The notes under the pieces: generated by a model | What the model saw: only the letters and a program-made list of their open reading frames with translations | What the model was told of the DNA's origin: nothing | The model's database searches: none | In this document: positions 31,156 through 39,923 of the stretch, in pieces | How the letters are laid out: every line of letters begins with the position of its first letter | Position numbering within the stretch: the first letter of the stretch is position 1 | Assembly (NCBI GenBank): GCA_964540905.1 | Contig: CAZIOS010000006.1 | Span: 55,013 to 119,012 of the forward strand | Length of the DNA: 64,000 nt | From: VAYN01 sp964540905 | GTDB taxonomy: Bacteria; Actinomycetota; Thermoleophilia; Solirubrobacterales; 70-9 | Direction of reading: 5' to 3' | Program-made: the position numbers and the translations under genes

Positions 31156-31929
31156 CTAGCCCGTCGGCGTGCAGGGCAGGATGTGGGTGATCTTCAACGT
31201 GGTCCCACCGCTGAACTGGACTTTCCCTTCGGTGTAGTAGAGCCCGGTCGGGCAGCTGGCGGTCAGGTAGCTCTCCTGCTTGCCCCTGTAGGTGAAGGTG
31301 CGGTTGATGGTGAGCTTGAATTTGGTGACCGAGCCGGCGCCGCCGGCGATCGCCGGGATCCGCGAGACCGTGTGCAGGCCGTAGTGGCCGCGGTGGATGT
31401 GGGTGATCTTGACCGTGGCGATGACCGCGGTCGGCGCCGGGACGTCGACGTAGGTATGGATGAACAGAAGCGTGGTGCCGCCGTGGACGCCGCCGTTGAA
31501 GAGGACGATCGGGCCCTTGGCGTCGATCGGCTCCTGTTCGGGGAAGGCGACTTCGACCTCGCCCTCCCCGGAGCCGACGATCGCGTCGGGGCAGGCCCTC
31601 TTTGCGGTTGCGGTCGAGCGCGCCACGAGCTGGTCGTACCTGCAGACGGGCAGTCCCTTGGCGTTCACCTGGATGCTCTTGTCGAAGTCGGCGATCACGC
31701 TCTCGATCGCGGGAGGATGGGTACCGTCGATGGTTCCGATTTGAGCGTTGAGGTTGGCCGAGATCGGCACCTGCCTGTGCCTGGGCAGCTTGGTCGGCGA
31801 GATCCCGCCGTTGTCTCTGAGGAAGAGGTTCCCGACCCGGACCACCTCCGGCTTGGCCAAAGCGCTCGCGGCGACGATCAGCGCCAACCCGACTCCGATT
31901 CCCGCGGCGCGAACCAGCTGCTCCTTCAT
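31156..31929 (-). CDS. Secreted protein of unknown function
   Basis: 257 residues with a signal peptide (RAAGIGVGLALIVAASALAK). The mature protein is beta-rich, with PISANLNAQIGTIDGTHPPA, CPDAIVGSGEGEVEVAFPEQ and a C-terminal ASCPTGLYYTEGKVQFSGG. Four Cys residues could form disulfides. I do not recognise a named domain. It is the only gene between the methyltransferase and the PucR-type regulator, read towards the methyltransferase. Confidence 0.7.
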   Translation of the reverse strand: MKEQLVRAAGIGVGLALIVAASALAKPEVVRVGNLFLRDNGGISPTKLPRHRQVPISANLNAQIGTIDGTHPPAIESVIADFDKSIQVNAKGLPVCRYDQLVARSTATAKRACPDAIVGSGEGEVEVAFPEQEPIDAKGPIVLFNGGVHGGTTLLFIHTYVDVPAPTAVIATVKITHIHRGHYGLHTVSRIPAIAGGAGSVTKFKLTINRTFTYRGKQESYLTASCPTGLYYTEGKVQFSGGTTLKITHILPCTPTG

Positions 31930-32053
31930 GCTCTACCCCCTGCCTTGTGAGATCGGATCGAGCTCCGATCTTCGCCCGCCGAGCGCGGCCGCCGCCGCCC
32001 CAATATGGGGTCTTGCCCAGTCGCGATTCAGCAACCTGGGAAAGGCGGGCGGA

Positions 32054-33220
32054 TCAATCGTCCAGCAGCAGCAATGCGGTCTCCAGCTCCGTCGCGAATT
32101 CCTTGAGGGGGCGGCCGAAGAGATCCTCGATGGCGCGGACGCGATTGGTGACCGTACGACGATCGACGCCCAGCGCGGCGGCGGTCGAGGAGATGTTCCG
32201 CTCGGCGGCGAAGTAGGCGCGCAGGGTCTCCCGCCCCACCTTGCCCCCGTCCCGCGCTCTTTCGAGCGGCTCCAGGTAGAGCTGGCGCAGCGAGGTGGTG
32301 ACGAGGTCGTCGCGGAGGATCGACGCCAGCAGGGCGACGTCGGCGTAGTGGAGGATGGGCTGCCCTCTGCGCTCGGCGATCGGCAGCGCGGCCTTCGCCT
32401 GGCGGTGGCTGAGTCGCCAGCCCGCGAGTCCCTCGCCGGGCTCGCCGACGGTCACGAGCACCCGATCCAGGGAGATTTCGCCAAGCGCTCGCAGCGCCTG
32501 CTCGGCCTCGAGCGCGCGCCCGCCGCCGAGCCAGCAGGCCCAGGTGGACTCCTCCTCACGACGGATGGCGAGCAGGCGACGGTCGACCCTCTCCGCCAGC
32601 GCGCGCATCGCCTCCAGCGACCCCTCTCCCTTGGCCATCAGGGCGAGATGGTGGGCGCCGAGGTCATATCCGAGCTTGGAGTGATCGACCAGCTCGCCGG
32701 CAAGCAGGCTCTTGACGCACTCGCGGCGCCGCTCGGCGGCGCTGCTGGGCCGGTTCCTCCTCTCGCGGGCGTGCTCGGCGCTGACGGCGGCGAGCAGGCG
32801 GTCGCCGAGCGTCGCCTGGGCGCCGAGCAGACGGCGCAGGGCCGAGCTCGGAACTTCGGCCCGCTCGGCCTCTTCGACGAGGAAGTCCCCGAAGAGGGCG
32901 CTGCCAGCGAAGTAGCGACGCAGGACGGTGTCGAGGGGGACGCCGTCGCGCGCATCCAGACGGGCCTGCGCGAGCAGGACCGGGGGGACGGCCGGGGCCT
33001 GGCGCTCACCGGCCTCGAGCACGACAAGCCGATGGTCGATGGCGGCGGCGAGGGCGGCATTGAGACCCTGGAGGTAGGCGGGGTCGGCGACCTCGCGAGG
33101 GTCCGAGATCGCGTAGACGCGGGTGGCGATGGTCGCTTCCAGCTCGGGGAGCCGCTCGCGCAGGCGAGATGCAACCGTGGAGCAGGCCTCGTCGAGGGTG
33201 TGCGAGCCACGCTTGCTCAC
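32054..33220 (-). CDS. PucR/CdaR-type transcriptional regulator
   Basis: 388 residues. The C-terminal 60 residues carry the PucR HTH: TLRAYFAAERNISSTAAALG, then VDRRTVTNRVRAIEDLFGRP. A GGDEF-like degenerate middle (about 170-300, LLAIRREEESTWACWLGG) and an alpha-helical N-terminal sensor region precede it. Such regulators control purine or aromatic catabolism in other bacteria; the target here is unknown. Start at the ATG 33220. Confidence 0.8.
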   Translation of the reverse strand: MSKRGSHTLDEACSTVASRLRERLPELEATIATRVYAISDPREVADPAYLQGLNAALAAAIDHRLVVLEAGERQAPAVPPVLLAQARLDARDGVPLDTVLRRYFAGSALFGDFLVEEAERAEVPSSALRRLLGAQATLGDRLLAAVSAEHARERRNRPSSAAERRRECVKSLLAGELVDHSKLGYDLGAHHLALMAKGEGSLEAMRALAERVDRRLLAIRREEESTWACWLGGGRALEAEQALRALGEISLDRVLVTVGEPGEGLAGWRLSHRQAKAALPIAERRGQPILHYADVALLASILRDDLVTTSLRQLYLEPLERARDGGKVGRETLRAYFAAERNISSTAAALGVDRRTVTNRVRAIEDLFGRPLKEFATELETALLLLDD

Positions 33221-33224
33221 GCAC

Positions 33225-33487
33225 TCACCTTAACCCTCGCAGCTGGGCGAGGAGCCTGCCGGTCGGGGCGGGGATGTTGAGCGAGGTGGTGACGGCGCCT
33301 GCCGTCGGCGGTGGCCGCGGCCCACTGCACGTAGCCGGGGAAGTTGCCGGTGTGGCCGTAGACGGTGCCGCACCTGGTCCGGTAGCGGAAGCGGGCCAGG
33401 CCGGCGGAGTTCCCGCCCGGCCCGGGCGAGCCCGAGGCAGGCCGTCAGCAGCGCCGCGGTGCAGGCAACTGACCGGCGGCGTCGCAT
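33225..33487 (-). pseudogene. Remnant of a secreted serine hydrolase (D-Ala-D-Ala carboxypeptidase/beta-lactamase type)
   Basis: The ATG at 33487 opens a signal-peptide-like MRRRRSVACTAALLTACLGL. Soon after, a different frame reads FRYRTRCGTVYGHTGNFPGY, then VQWAAATADGR, and a third frame VTTSLNIPAPTGRLLAQLRG to the TGA at 33225. These match the C-terminal end (the H-T-G loop) of class C beta-lactamase-like carboxypeptidases. The central domain with S-x-x-K is absent, so a large deletion plus at least two frameshifts are inferred. Confidence 0.65.
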
Positions 33488-33598
33488 CGGCGCATCGTAG
33501 ATGCAGTTCCCAACCGCCCCGTTGGCCGGGTCTCCCTGGAGGTGGGGCGTCTGCCTAATGTCTGGTGAGAGCCGCTGGGTGGCAATAGCATCGGCGCG

Positions 33599-34273
33599 AT
33601 GGAGATCCTGGTCGTCGAGGACGAGGTGGGGATCGCGGACTTCCTGGCTCGCGGGTTGAAGGCGGAGGGCTACGGGGTGGCGGTGGCCGCCGACGGGGTC
33701 GAGGGGGAGCGGTTGGCGCTGGACCCGAACACCGACCTGGTCGTGCTCGATCGGATGCTGCCGGGGCGTGACGGGATCGAGGTGCTGGCGGCGATTCGGC
33801 GCTCGCGGCCGGCGCTGCCGGTGGTCCTGCTGACCGCGAAGGCCGAGGTCGCCGACCGGGTCGAGGGTCTCGACCTCGGCGCCACCGACTACGTCGTCAA
33901 GCCGTTTGCCTTCGAGGAGTTGCTGGCGCGGATCCGGGCGCACCTGCGCGAGGCGGCCGCCGGCTCGGAAACGGCGCTGGAGGCAGCCGGGATCCGGCTC
34001 GACCTGCTGAGCCGGGAGGCGCGGCGGGGCGATCTCAGCGTCCTCCTGCCCGGGCGCGAGGCGGAGCTGCTGGCCCACCTGATGCGCCACGCCGGGCGGG
34101 TCTGCGGCCGCGAGCAGATCCTCACCTCGGTCTGGGGCTACGACCACGACCCCGGCACCAACATCGTCCAGGTCTACGTCGGCTACCTGCGGCGCAAGCT
34201 CGCCCTGCCGGGCTCGCCGGCGCCGATCGAGACGGTGCGCTCGGTCGGCTACCGGCTGCGGGAACGCCGGTGA
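33599..34273 (+). CDS. OmpR/PhoB-family response regulator
   Basis: 224 residues. Receiver domain with acidic pair VVEDE, phospho-acceptor Asp in LVVLDRMLPG (about D53), LLTAKAE (Thr) and VVKPFAFEEL (Lys). The C-terminal winged helix includes RVCGREQILTSVWGYDHDPG and VRSVGYRLRE. Partner of the histidine kinase that overlaps its end (GTGA). Probably controls the downstream membrane redox genes. Confidence 0.92.
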   Translation: MEILVVEDEVGIADFLARGLKAEGYGVAVAADGVEGERLALDPNTDLVVLDRMLPGRDGIEVLAAIRRSRPALPVVLLTAKAEVADRVEGLDLGATDYVVKPFAFEELLARIRAHLREAAAGSETALEAAGIRLDLLSREARRGDLSVLLPGREAELLAHLMRHAGRVCGREQILTSVWGYDHDPGTNIVQVYVGYLRRKLALPGSPAPIETVRSVGYRLRERR

Positions 34274-35394
34274 GGGGCGCCTGGGCGCGGCTCGGGCTGC
34301 GGGGCAGGCTGGCGCTCTCGATCGGGGCGCTGGTGGTGGTCGCCTTCGCCCTCGTCTTCGCGGTGGTGCGGGCGCAGATGTCGCACGAGTCGGCGGTGAT
34401 CAGGCACGAGGAGGCGCGCGAGGCGAGCCGGGCGGGCGGCCGCGAGCCGGGTGAGGGCTCCTCGATCTCGCCGATCGAAGATGCCCAGTCCGACGTCGAA
34501 CAGGCGCTGCTGCTGGCCGGCGGGGCGGCGCTGGTCGCGGCGCTGATCGCCGGCTACCTGCTTGCCGCCCGTACCGCCTCGCCGCTGCGGCGCTTCGCCG
34601 CCACCGCCAGCGAGATAGACGCCGGCGACCTGACGCCGCGGCTGCAGACGCGCCCGGGGGAGGTGGCGGAGCTGCGGGTCCTGGCGGAAGCCTTCAACCA
34701 CATGCTCGATCGCCTCGACCGCGCCTTCGCCCGCCAGCGCCGCTTCGTCTCCGACGCCTCGCACGAGCTGCGCAGCCCGATCACCGCGATCCGCGGCCAG
34801 CTCGAAGTCCTCGCCCGGGAGCCGGACCCCGACGTCGCCGACGTGCGCCGGGTCGAGGCCGCCGCGCTGCGCGAGGTCGGCCGGGTCGAACGACTGGTCG
34901 AGGACCTGCTGGCGCTGGCCCGGCTGGACGAGGGGGTCGGCCCCTCGCCGCGGCGGGTCGAGGTGGCGCCATTCCTGCGCGAGCTGGCTGTGGCGGCGCC
35001 GGGCGGCGCCGTCGAGCTCGGCGAGCTGGGCGCCGCCACCGCCAGCTTCGATCCCGACCTGGTCGCCCAGGTCGTCCGCAACCTGCTCGAAAATGCCCGC
35101 CGCCACGCCGGGCCGGGCGGACGGGTCGAGCTCAGCGCCCGCGAGGACGGGAGCGAGCTGGTCGTCGCCGTCGACGACGACGGCCCCGGCATTCCCCCGG
35201 CCGAGCGCGAGCGCGTCTTCGACCGTTTCCACCGCAGCGATCCTGGCCGTGACCGCGGCTCCGGCGGCAGCGGCCTCGGCCTCGGCATCGCCCGCGCGAT
35301 CGTCGAGTCCCACAGCGGCCGGATCTGGGTCGGGGACTCGCCGCTCGGCGGCGCCCGGGTCGGCTTCGCCCTGCCGGGCGGACGGCGAAGATGA
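34270..35394 (+). CDS. Sensor histidine kinase
   Basis: 374 residues from a GTG at 34270 overlapping the regulator's stop. Two membrane helices (about 14-34 and 80-100) flank a short extracytoplasmic loop. A HAMP domain, H-box FVSDASHELRSPITAIRGQL (phospho-His about 167), N-box NLLENARRHAG, G1 VDDDGPGIP and G2 GLGLGIA follow. It phosphorylates the response regulator at 33599. The small sensor loop (about 45 residues) gives no hint of the signal. Confidence 0.92.
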   Translation: MRGAWARLGLRGRLALSIGALVVVAFALVFAVVRAQMSHESAVIRHEEAREASRAGGREPGEGSSISPIEDAQSDVEQALLLAGGAALVAALIAGYLLAARTASPLRRFAATASEIDAGDLTPRLQTRPGEVAELRVLAEAFNHMLDRLDRAFARQRRFVSDASHELRSPITAIRGQLEVLAREPDPDVADVRRVEAAALREVGRVERLVEDLLALARLDEGVGPSPRRVEVAPFLRELAVAAPGGAVELGELGAATASFDPDLVAQVVRNLLENARRHAGPGGRVELSAREDGSELVVAVDDDGPGIPPAERERVFDRFHRSDPGRDRGSGGSGLGLGIARAIVESHSGRIWVGDSPLGGARVGFALPGGRRR

Positions 35395-35453
35395 GAGATC
35401 TCTCAGCCGGCGCTTAGACGGGCGCAAGCCGCCGCGCCGAGCATCGGCGGCGG

Positions 35454-36044
35454 ATGTACCGGCCGCAAGAACAGATCCGCGACGGCGTCGCCGCCAATGC
35501 CCGTCTCACCGCCGCCGCCGCGGCTGCCCTGCTGGTGCTGCTGGCGGCGGAGGGGGCGACGATCCCGCTGATCGGCTCGCTGTTGGGGCCGCATATCTTC
35601 ATCGGCATGTTGCTGATCCCGCCGGTGCTGCTGAAGCTGGGCAGCACCGGCTACCGCTTCGCCCGCTACTACTCCGACAGCCCGCCCTACCGGAGCAAGG
35701 GGCCGCCGCCGCTGTTCCTGCGGCTGCTGGCGCCGGGCGTGGTGCTGAGCACGCTGGCGCTGTTCGGCACCGGCGTCGCCCTGCTGGTCGCCGGGCCGCC
35801 GAGCAGCACCTTGATCTTCGCCCACAAGCTCAGCTTCATCGCCTGGGTGGCGCTGATGACGCTGCACGTGCTCGGGCACGTGCTCGAGGTGCCGGCGCTG
35901 GCCTTCCCCGACTGGCGTCGCCACGGTCCCCGCGAGGCGCGGCTGGCGGGCGCCGGCCTGCGCAACCTGGTCCTGGCGACGGCGATCCTCGGTGGGGTCG
36001 TCCTCGCCCTGCTGACCCTCTCCGCCGCCAGGCCCTGGCTCTGA
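35454..36044 (+). CDS. Cytochrome b-like four- to five-helix membrane protein
   Basis: 196 residues with about five helices. His residues lie within or next to helices: LLGPHIFIGMLLIPPVLLKL, FAHKLSFIAWVALMTLHVLG (His at both ends) and HVLEV, a layout fitting b-type heme coordination. RYYSDSPPYRSKGPPP forms a conserved-looking loop. Likely a small membrane electron-transfer protein working with the ApbE and ferric-reductase-like genes downstream; heme binding is inferred. Confidence 0.6.
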   Translation: MYRPQEQIRDGVAANARLTAAAAAALLVLLAAEGATIPLIGSLLGPHIFIGMLLIPPVLLKLGSTGYRFARYYSDSPPYRSKGPPPLFLRLLAPGVVLSTLALFGTGVALLVAGPPSSTLIFAHKLSFIAWVALMTLHVLGHVLEVPALAFPDWRRHGPREARLAGAGLRNLVLATAILGGVVLALLTLSAARPWL

Positions 36045-36115
36045 GGCGGCCGGGCTTAAGAAAGCTCTCAGGCTGCGTTGAGAGGACGTTTCCACCGCGG
36101 CGGAAAGGTTGAGCG

Positions 36116-36451
36116 ATGGATTCCATTGAGAAGCAGCAGCGCAAGCGCGAGGCGCGACGGCGGCTGCGCGCCCAACGCGAGCGGGCGGGGCGGTTGCGTG
36201 GCCGCGTCGTCGCCAGCTCGCTGATCGTCTTCGCCCTGCTCTGGGGTGGCGTCTTCATCCAGATGGCGACCGGGAACGATCCGGTGTTGGGCAACAGGCC
36301 GGCGAGCGCCGCCGGTCCGCCCCGGGGCGGGCGCGGCAAGGCGAAGGCCGCTTCGGGGGCGGGGGAAGCCAGCGCCCCGGCCGAAGCCGAAGCGGCCGAA
36401 GCGCCGGTCATCGAACCCGAACCGGCGCCGGTGACGACGGGCCAGTCGTGA
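36116..36451 (+). CDS. Single-pass membrane protein, unknown
   Basis: 111 residues: an Arg-rich amphipathic N-terminus (EKQQRKREARRRLRAQRERA), one helix (VVASSLIVFALLWGGVFIQM), then an Ala/Pro/Glu-rich extracytoplasmic tail. No flavinylation motif is visible, so it does not look like an ApbE target. Its stop overlaps the apbE-like start as GTGA, so co-translation is likely. Confidence 0.65.
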   Translation: MDSIEKQQRKREARRRLRAQRERAGRLRGRVVASSLIVFALLWGGVFIQMATGNDPVLGNRPASAAGPPRGGRGKAKAASGAGEASAPAEAEAAEAPVIEPEPAPVTTGQS

Positions 36452-37398
36452 CGGGCGAAGCGCACCTCGGCTTCGCCTGCTTCGGCGGCACGGTGACGAT
36501 TCACGTCCGCGGCGAGAGCGCCGCTGCCGGCCAGCGCGCGGCCGGAGAAGCCCAGGACCGCCTGCTCGAGGCCCACCAGCGGCTCTCGCGGTTCCTCCCC
36601 GAGGGCGAGCTGAGCCGGCTCAATCGCGACCCCCGCCCGCTGGTGCCGGCCTCGCCGCTGCTGCTGGAGCTGGCGCGGGCGGTGCGGACGGCGGGCGAGT
36701 ACAGCGGCGGCCTCGTCGACGCCACCCTGCTGGGTGAGATCGAGCACGCCGGCTACTGCGAGTCGCTGGGCGCGGAGCGGCCGGTCTCATTGGCCGAGGC
36801 GCTGGCGAGCCGCGCCGAGCGGGCGCCCGCTGGTCCCGCCCCGGCCGCCCGCTGGCGCACAGTCGAGGTCGATGCGCAGGCCGGCGCGATCATGCGCCCG
36901 CCGGGCCTGCGGATCGACGGTGGCGGCATCGCCAAGGGCCTGCTCGCCGACCTGGTTGCGGCCGGGCTGGGGGAGAGCCGCGCCTTCGCCGTCGACTGCT
37001 GCGGCGACCTGCGGCTCGGCGGCGCCGCCGGCCAGCCGCGCCGGGTCCTCGTCGAGGACCCCTTCGGCGGCGGACCGCTGCACGAGCTGGCGCTGCGCGA
37101 GGGCGCGGTCGCCACCAGCGGGATCGGCCGCCGCTGCTGGCGCGGTCCCGAGGGCCGCGTCGCCCACCACATCCTCGACCCCCGCAGCGGCGAGCCGGCC
37201 TTCACCGGCCTGGTCCAGGCGACGGCGCTGGCGTCGAGCGCGCTCGTGGCCGAGGCCTACGCCAAGGCGGCGCTGCTCAGCGGCCCCGAGCGCGGCGCCG
37301 AGTGGCTGCCGTGCGGCGGCGTCCTCGTCGGCGAGGACGGCGGCGTCGAGGTTGTCGCGGCGACGGAGGCGCTGGTGTCGCAGGCGGTGGGCCGGTGA
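36448..37398 (+). CDS. apbE: ApbE-type FAD:protein FMN transferase
   Basis: 316 residues from a GTG at 36448. ApbE features: FGGTVTIHV near the start, LSRFLPEGELSRLNRD, LRIDGGGIAKGLLADLVAAG, FAVDCCGDLRLGG, and AHHILDPRSGEPAFTGLVQA. ApbE attaches FMN to Thr/Ser of membrane redox proteins. No signal peptide is obvious, unlike many ApbE proteins. Translationally coupled to its neighbours on both sides. A flavinylated target is not evident in the cluster. Confidence 0.85.
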   Translation: MTGEAHLGFACFGGTVTIHVRGESAAAGQRAAGEAQDRLLEAHQRLSRFLPEGELSRLNRDPRPLVPASPLLLELARAVRTAGEYSGGLVDATLLGEIEHAGYCESLGAERPVSLAEALASRAERAPAGPAPAARWRTVEVDAQAGAIMRPPGLRIDGGGIAKGLLADLVAAGLGESRAFAVDCCGDLRLGGAAGQPRRVLVEDPFGGGPLHELALREGAVATSGIGRRCWRGPEGRVAHHILDPRSGEPAFTGLVQATALASSALVAEAYAKAALLSGPERGAEWLPCGGVLVGEDGGVEVVAATEALVSQAVGR

Positions 37399-38018
37399 AC
37401 GTCGCTCCCCACCTCTTCTGGATCACCAGCCGCGCCGCCGGCGGCGCGGCGCTCCTGACCGCCAGCGCCAGCGTCGCCCTCGGCCTGATGATGAGCTCGC
37501 GGCGCAGGAGCGCCAACAAGCGCGACCTCCGCGCCCTGCACGAGGCGCTCTCGCTGAGCGCCCTGGCGATGGTGGCCCTGCATGGGCTGTCGCTGCTCGG
37601 CGACTCCTTCTTCCACCCGGGGATCGGCGGCATCGCGCTCCCCTTCGTCGGCAGCTACCGGCCGCTCTGGACCGGAGTCGGGATCGTCGCCGGCTACGGC
37701 CTGGCGGCGCTCGGCATCTCCTACTACTTCCGCGAGCGGATCGACGCCGCCCGCTGGCGCCGCGCCCACCGCCTGACCGCGGTCTTCTGGCTGGCGGCGA
37801 TCGTCCACACGATCGGCGCCGGCAGCGACGCCGCCGAGTGGTGGTTCCTGGCCCTCTGCGCCGCGATCGCGATCCCCGCCGCGCTGCTGCTGGCGCTGCG
37901 CTGGCTCGGGCGCGGCTTCGACCGGGAGCAGGGGGAGGGCGCCGGCGCCGCCCGCCTCAGTGGGGGTGGGGGTGCTGATGAGGGCGCCCCCGCACCGTAC
38001 GCCAGGAATCCCACGTGA
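37395..38018 (+). CDS. Ferric-reductase-like transmembrane protein
   Basis: 207 residues from a GTG at 37395 overlapping the apbE stop. Five to six helices with His pairs at heme-like spacing: LHEALSLSALAMVALHGLSL and HRLTAVFWLAAIVHTIGAG. This is the b-heme core of the ferric reductase-like family (PF01794). It would move electrons across the membrane with the cytochrome-like protein at 35454. The last 62 bases overlap the convergent CDF gene. Confidence 0.75.
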   Translation: MNVAPHLFWITSRAAGGAALLTASASVALGLMMSSRRRSANKRDLRALHEALSLSALAMVALHGLSLLGDSFFHPGIGGIALPFVGSYRPLWTGVGIVAGYGLAALGISYYFRERIDAARWRRAHRLTAVFWLAAIVHTIGAGSDAAEWWFLALCAAIAIPAALLLALRWLGRGFDREQGEGAGAARLSGGGGADEGAPAPYARNPT

Positions 38019-38634
38019 TCCGCAGGATCACGGCGGTGATCGCGAGCCCGATCAGCGGGTCGGCGACGGGCAGGCCGAGGGCGACGACGGCGGCGCTGGC
38101 GACCACCGCGAGGCTGACGTAGGAGTCGGCGCGGGCGTGGTTGCCGTCGGCGATCAGGGCCGGACTGTCGAGGCGCCGCCCGGCTCGCAGGCGGACGATC
38201 GCGGCGACCCGGTTGGCGCCGAAGCCGATCAGGCCGGCGGCGGCGAGGGCGAGCAGGTGGCTCGGGGTCTGGGGGTGGATCAGGCGCGAGACCGACTCGA
38301 CCCCGGCGACGCAGGCGGAGACGAAGATTGCGGCGACGACAAAGAGGCCGGCGATCCGCTCGGCCCGCTCGGAGCGCAGCAGGAAGGCGACCGCGAGCGG
38401 GATCGCGGTGCCGGCGTCGCCGCAGTTGTGGATCAGGTCGGCGAGCAGGGCGACGCTGCCGCTGGCGACGAAGATCAGGATCTGGAGCAGGGCGCCGGCG
38501 CCGAGCACGGCGAAGGAGACGCCGACCGCGACCAGGCCGGCGCGGGAGCGTTTGATGCTGGGGTCGACGAGGCCGTGGGTGTGGCCGTGGCCATCGTGGC
38601 TATGGTCGTGATTTCCGGGGGGCCGGTCGGTCAT
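37957..38634 (-). CDS. Cation diffusion facilitator (CzcD-type)
   Basis: 225 residues. His-rich N-terminus (NHDHSHDGHGHTHGLVD) and C-terminus (HQHPHPH), with six helices between. Metal sites are altered but recognisable: LLADLIHNCGDAGTAIPLAV (H-x-x-x-D in TM2) and NHARADSYVSLAVVASAAVV (H-x-x-x-D in TM5). CDF proteins export Zn2+/Co2+/Fe2+ by proton antiport. The cytoplasmic C-terminal domain is essentially missing. The ATG at 38634 overlaps the divergent chrA start by two bases. Confidence 0.85.
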   Translation of the reverse strand: MTDRPPGNHDHSHDGHGHTHGLVDPSIKRSRAGLVAVGVSFAVLGAGALLQILIFVASGSVALLADLIHNCGDAGTAIPLAVAFLLRSERAERIAGLFVVAAIFVSACVAGVESVSRLIHPQTPSHLLALAAAGLIGFGANRVAAIVRLRAGRRLDSPALIADGNHARADSYVSLAVVASAAVVALGLPVADPLIGLAITAVILRITWDSWRTVRGRPHQHPHPH

Positions 38635-39820
38635 GATCAGCAGTATCGACAGCAGCGATGAGCGGCCGCTGGCAGGGCCATCAATTGGGCGGATCGCCCG
38701 CGAGTGGACGCGGATCGGCGTCACCGGCTTCGGCGGGCCGCCGGCGCACATCGCCATGCTGCGGCGGCTGGTGGTCGAGCGCGAGGGCTGGATGGACGCG
38801 CGCGAGTTCGAGGACGCCAACGCCGCCTGCTCGCTGCTGCCGGGCCCGGCCTCGACCCAGGTCGCGATCTTCTGCGCCTACCGCGCCGGCGGCCTGCCGG
38901 GGGCGCTGGTCGGCGGGCTCGGCTTCGTCGTCCCCGCCGTCGTCCTCATCCTCGCCCTCTCGGTCGTCTTCCTCGCCAAGGCGCCGCCGCTGTGGATCCG
39001 CGGCGCCGGCGCCGGCGCGGGAGCCGTGGTCGCCGCCGTCGCCCTGCGCGCCGGGCTCGACCTGCTGGGGCCGAGCTTCGCCCGCGTGCGCGAGGACGGC
39101 CGCGAGGAGGCGCGCTGGTTCGCCTACGTGCTGATCGGCGCCGTCGCCGCGGCGGCGGTCGGCGCCTACCTGGTGCTGGTCCTGCTCGCCTGCGGGGCGA
39201 TCGAGCTGGCGCTGCGGCGGCGGGCGGCGGCGCTGAGCTTCCACGGCGCGCCGCTGGCGCTGCTGCTGCCGGCCGCCGCGGCGAGCGGCGGGCTCGGGGC
39301 GCTGGCCTGGACCGCTTTCAAGGTCGGCGCCCTCTCCTTCGGCGGCGGCTTCGTGATCGTGCCGCTGATGCAGGGGGACGCCGTCCACGTCTACCACTGG
39401 ATGACCAATGCCGAATTCCTCAATGCCGTCGCCCTCGGCCAGGTGACCCCGGGGCCGGTGGTCGCCACCGTCGCCGCGGTCGGCTACGCGGCGCACGGCC
39501 TCGGCGGCGGCCTGCTCGCCGCCCTCGTTGCCTTCCTGCCCTCCTTCTCCTTCATCCTGCTCGGCGGCGGCCGCTTCGAGCGCCTGCGCGGCAACGCCGT
39601 CGCCCGCGGCTTCCTCGACGGCGCCGGCCCGGCGGCGATCGGCGCCATCCTCGGCGCCACCGTCCCCCTCGCCGCCGCCCTGACCGAGACCTGGCAGGCC
39701 CCCGTCCTCGCCGCCGCCGTGCTCAGCCTGCTGGCCCTGCGCCGCGGCGTCGTCACCACCCTGCTCGCCGCCGCCGCCCTCGGCGCCGCCCTGGCCCTGG
39801 CCGGGGCCCCGGTCCCGTAG
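38633..39820 (+). CDS. chrA: ChrA-type chromate transporter
   Basis: 395 residues with two CHR repeats. First: TRIGVTGFGGPPAHIAMLRR, then CSLLPGPASTQVAIFCAYRA. Second: FKVGALSFGGGFVIVPLMQG, then VALGQVTPGPVVATVAAVGY. These are the FGGP and PGP signatures of the CHR superfamily (chromate efflux; other anions possible). The start codon lies on top of the divergent CDF start, so either gene may start further in. Followed by a short palindrome at 39835. Confidence 0.88.
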   Translation: MISSIDSSDERPLAGPSIGRIAREWTRIGVTGFGGPPAHIAMLRRLVVEREGWMDAREFEDANAACSLLPGPASTQVAIFCAYRAGGLPGALVGGLGFVVPAVVLILALSVVFLAKAPPLWIRGAGAGAGAVVAAVALRAGLDLLGPSFARVREDGREEARWFAYVLIGAVAAAAVGAYLVLVLLACGAIELALRRRAAALSFHGAPLALLLPAAAASGGLGALAWTAFKVGALSFGGGFVIVPLMQGDAVHVYHWMTNAEFLNAVALGQVTPGPVVATVAAVGYAAHGLGGGLLAALVAFLPSFSFILLGGGRFERLRGNAVARGFLDGAGPAAIGAILGATVPLAAALTETWQAPVLAAAVLSLLALRRGVVTTLLAAAALGAALALAGAPVP

Positions 39821-39834
39821 GGGGGAGGAGCGAT

Positions 39835-39877
39835 GCGTTCGTCTTTTGTCGTGCTGGGTCGGACCAGGGACGAACGC
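39835..39877. repeat. Short palindromic repeat, GCGTTCG family, copy 2
   Basis: Perfect arms GCGTTCGTC (39835-39843) and GACGAACGC (39869-39877) with TTTTGTCGTGCTGGGTCGGA between. It follows the chrA stop by 14 bases. TTGTCGT next to the arm matches the copy at 56898. Confidence 0.65.
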
Positions 39878-39923
39878 TCCGCTATCGAACGTGGAGCGTG
39901 AGACCGCGAACCAGGGCCGCGGC

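Noticed and set aside
32054..33280. Long plus-strand frame 31748-33280 over the PucR-type gene
   Set aside because: It mirrors the minus-strand regulator and has no recognisable domain; an artefact of high GC.
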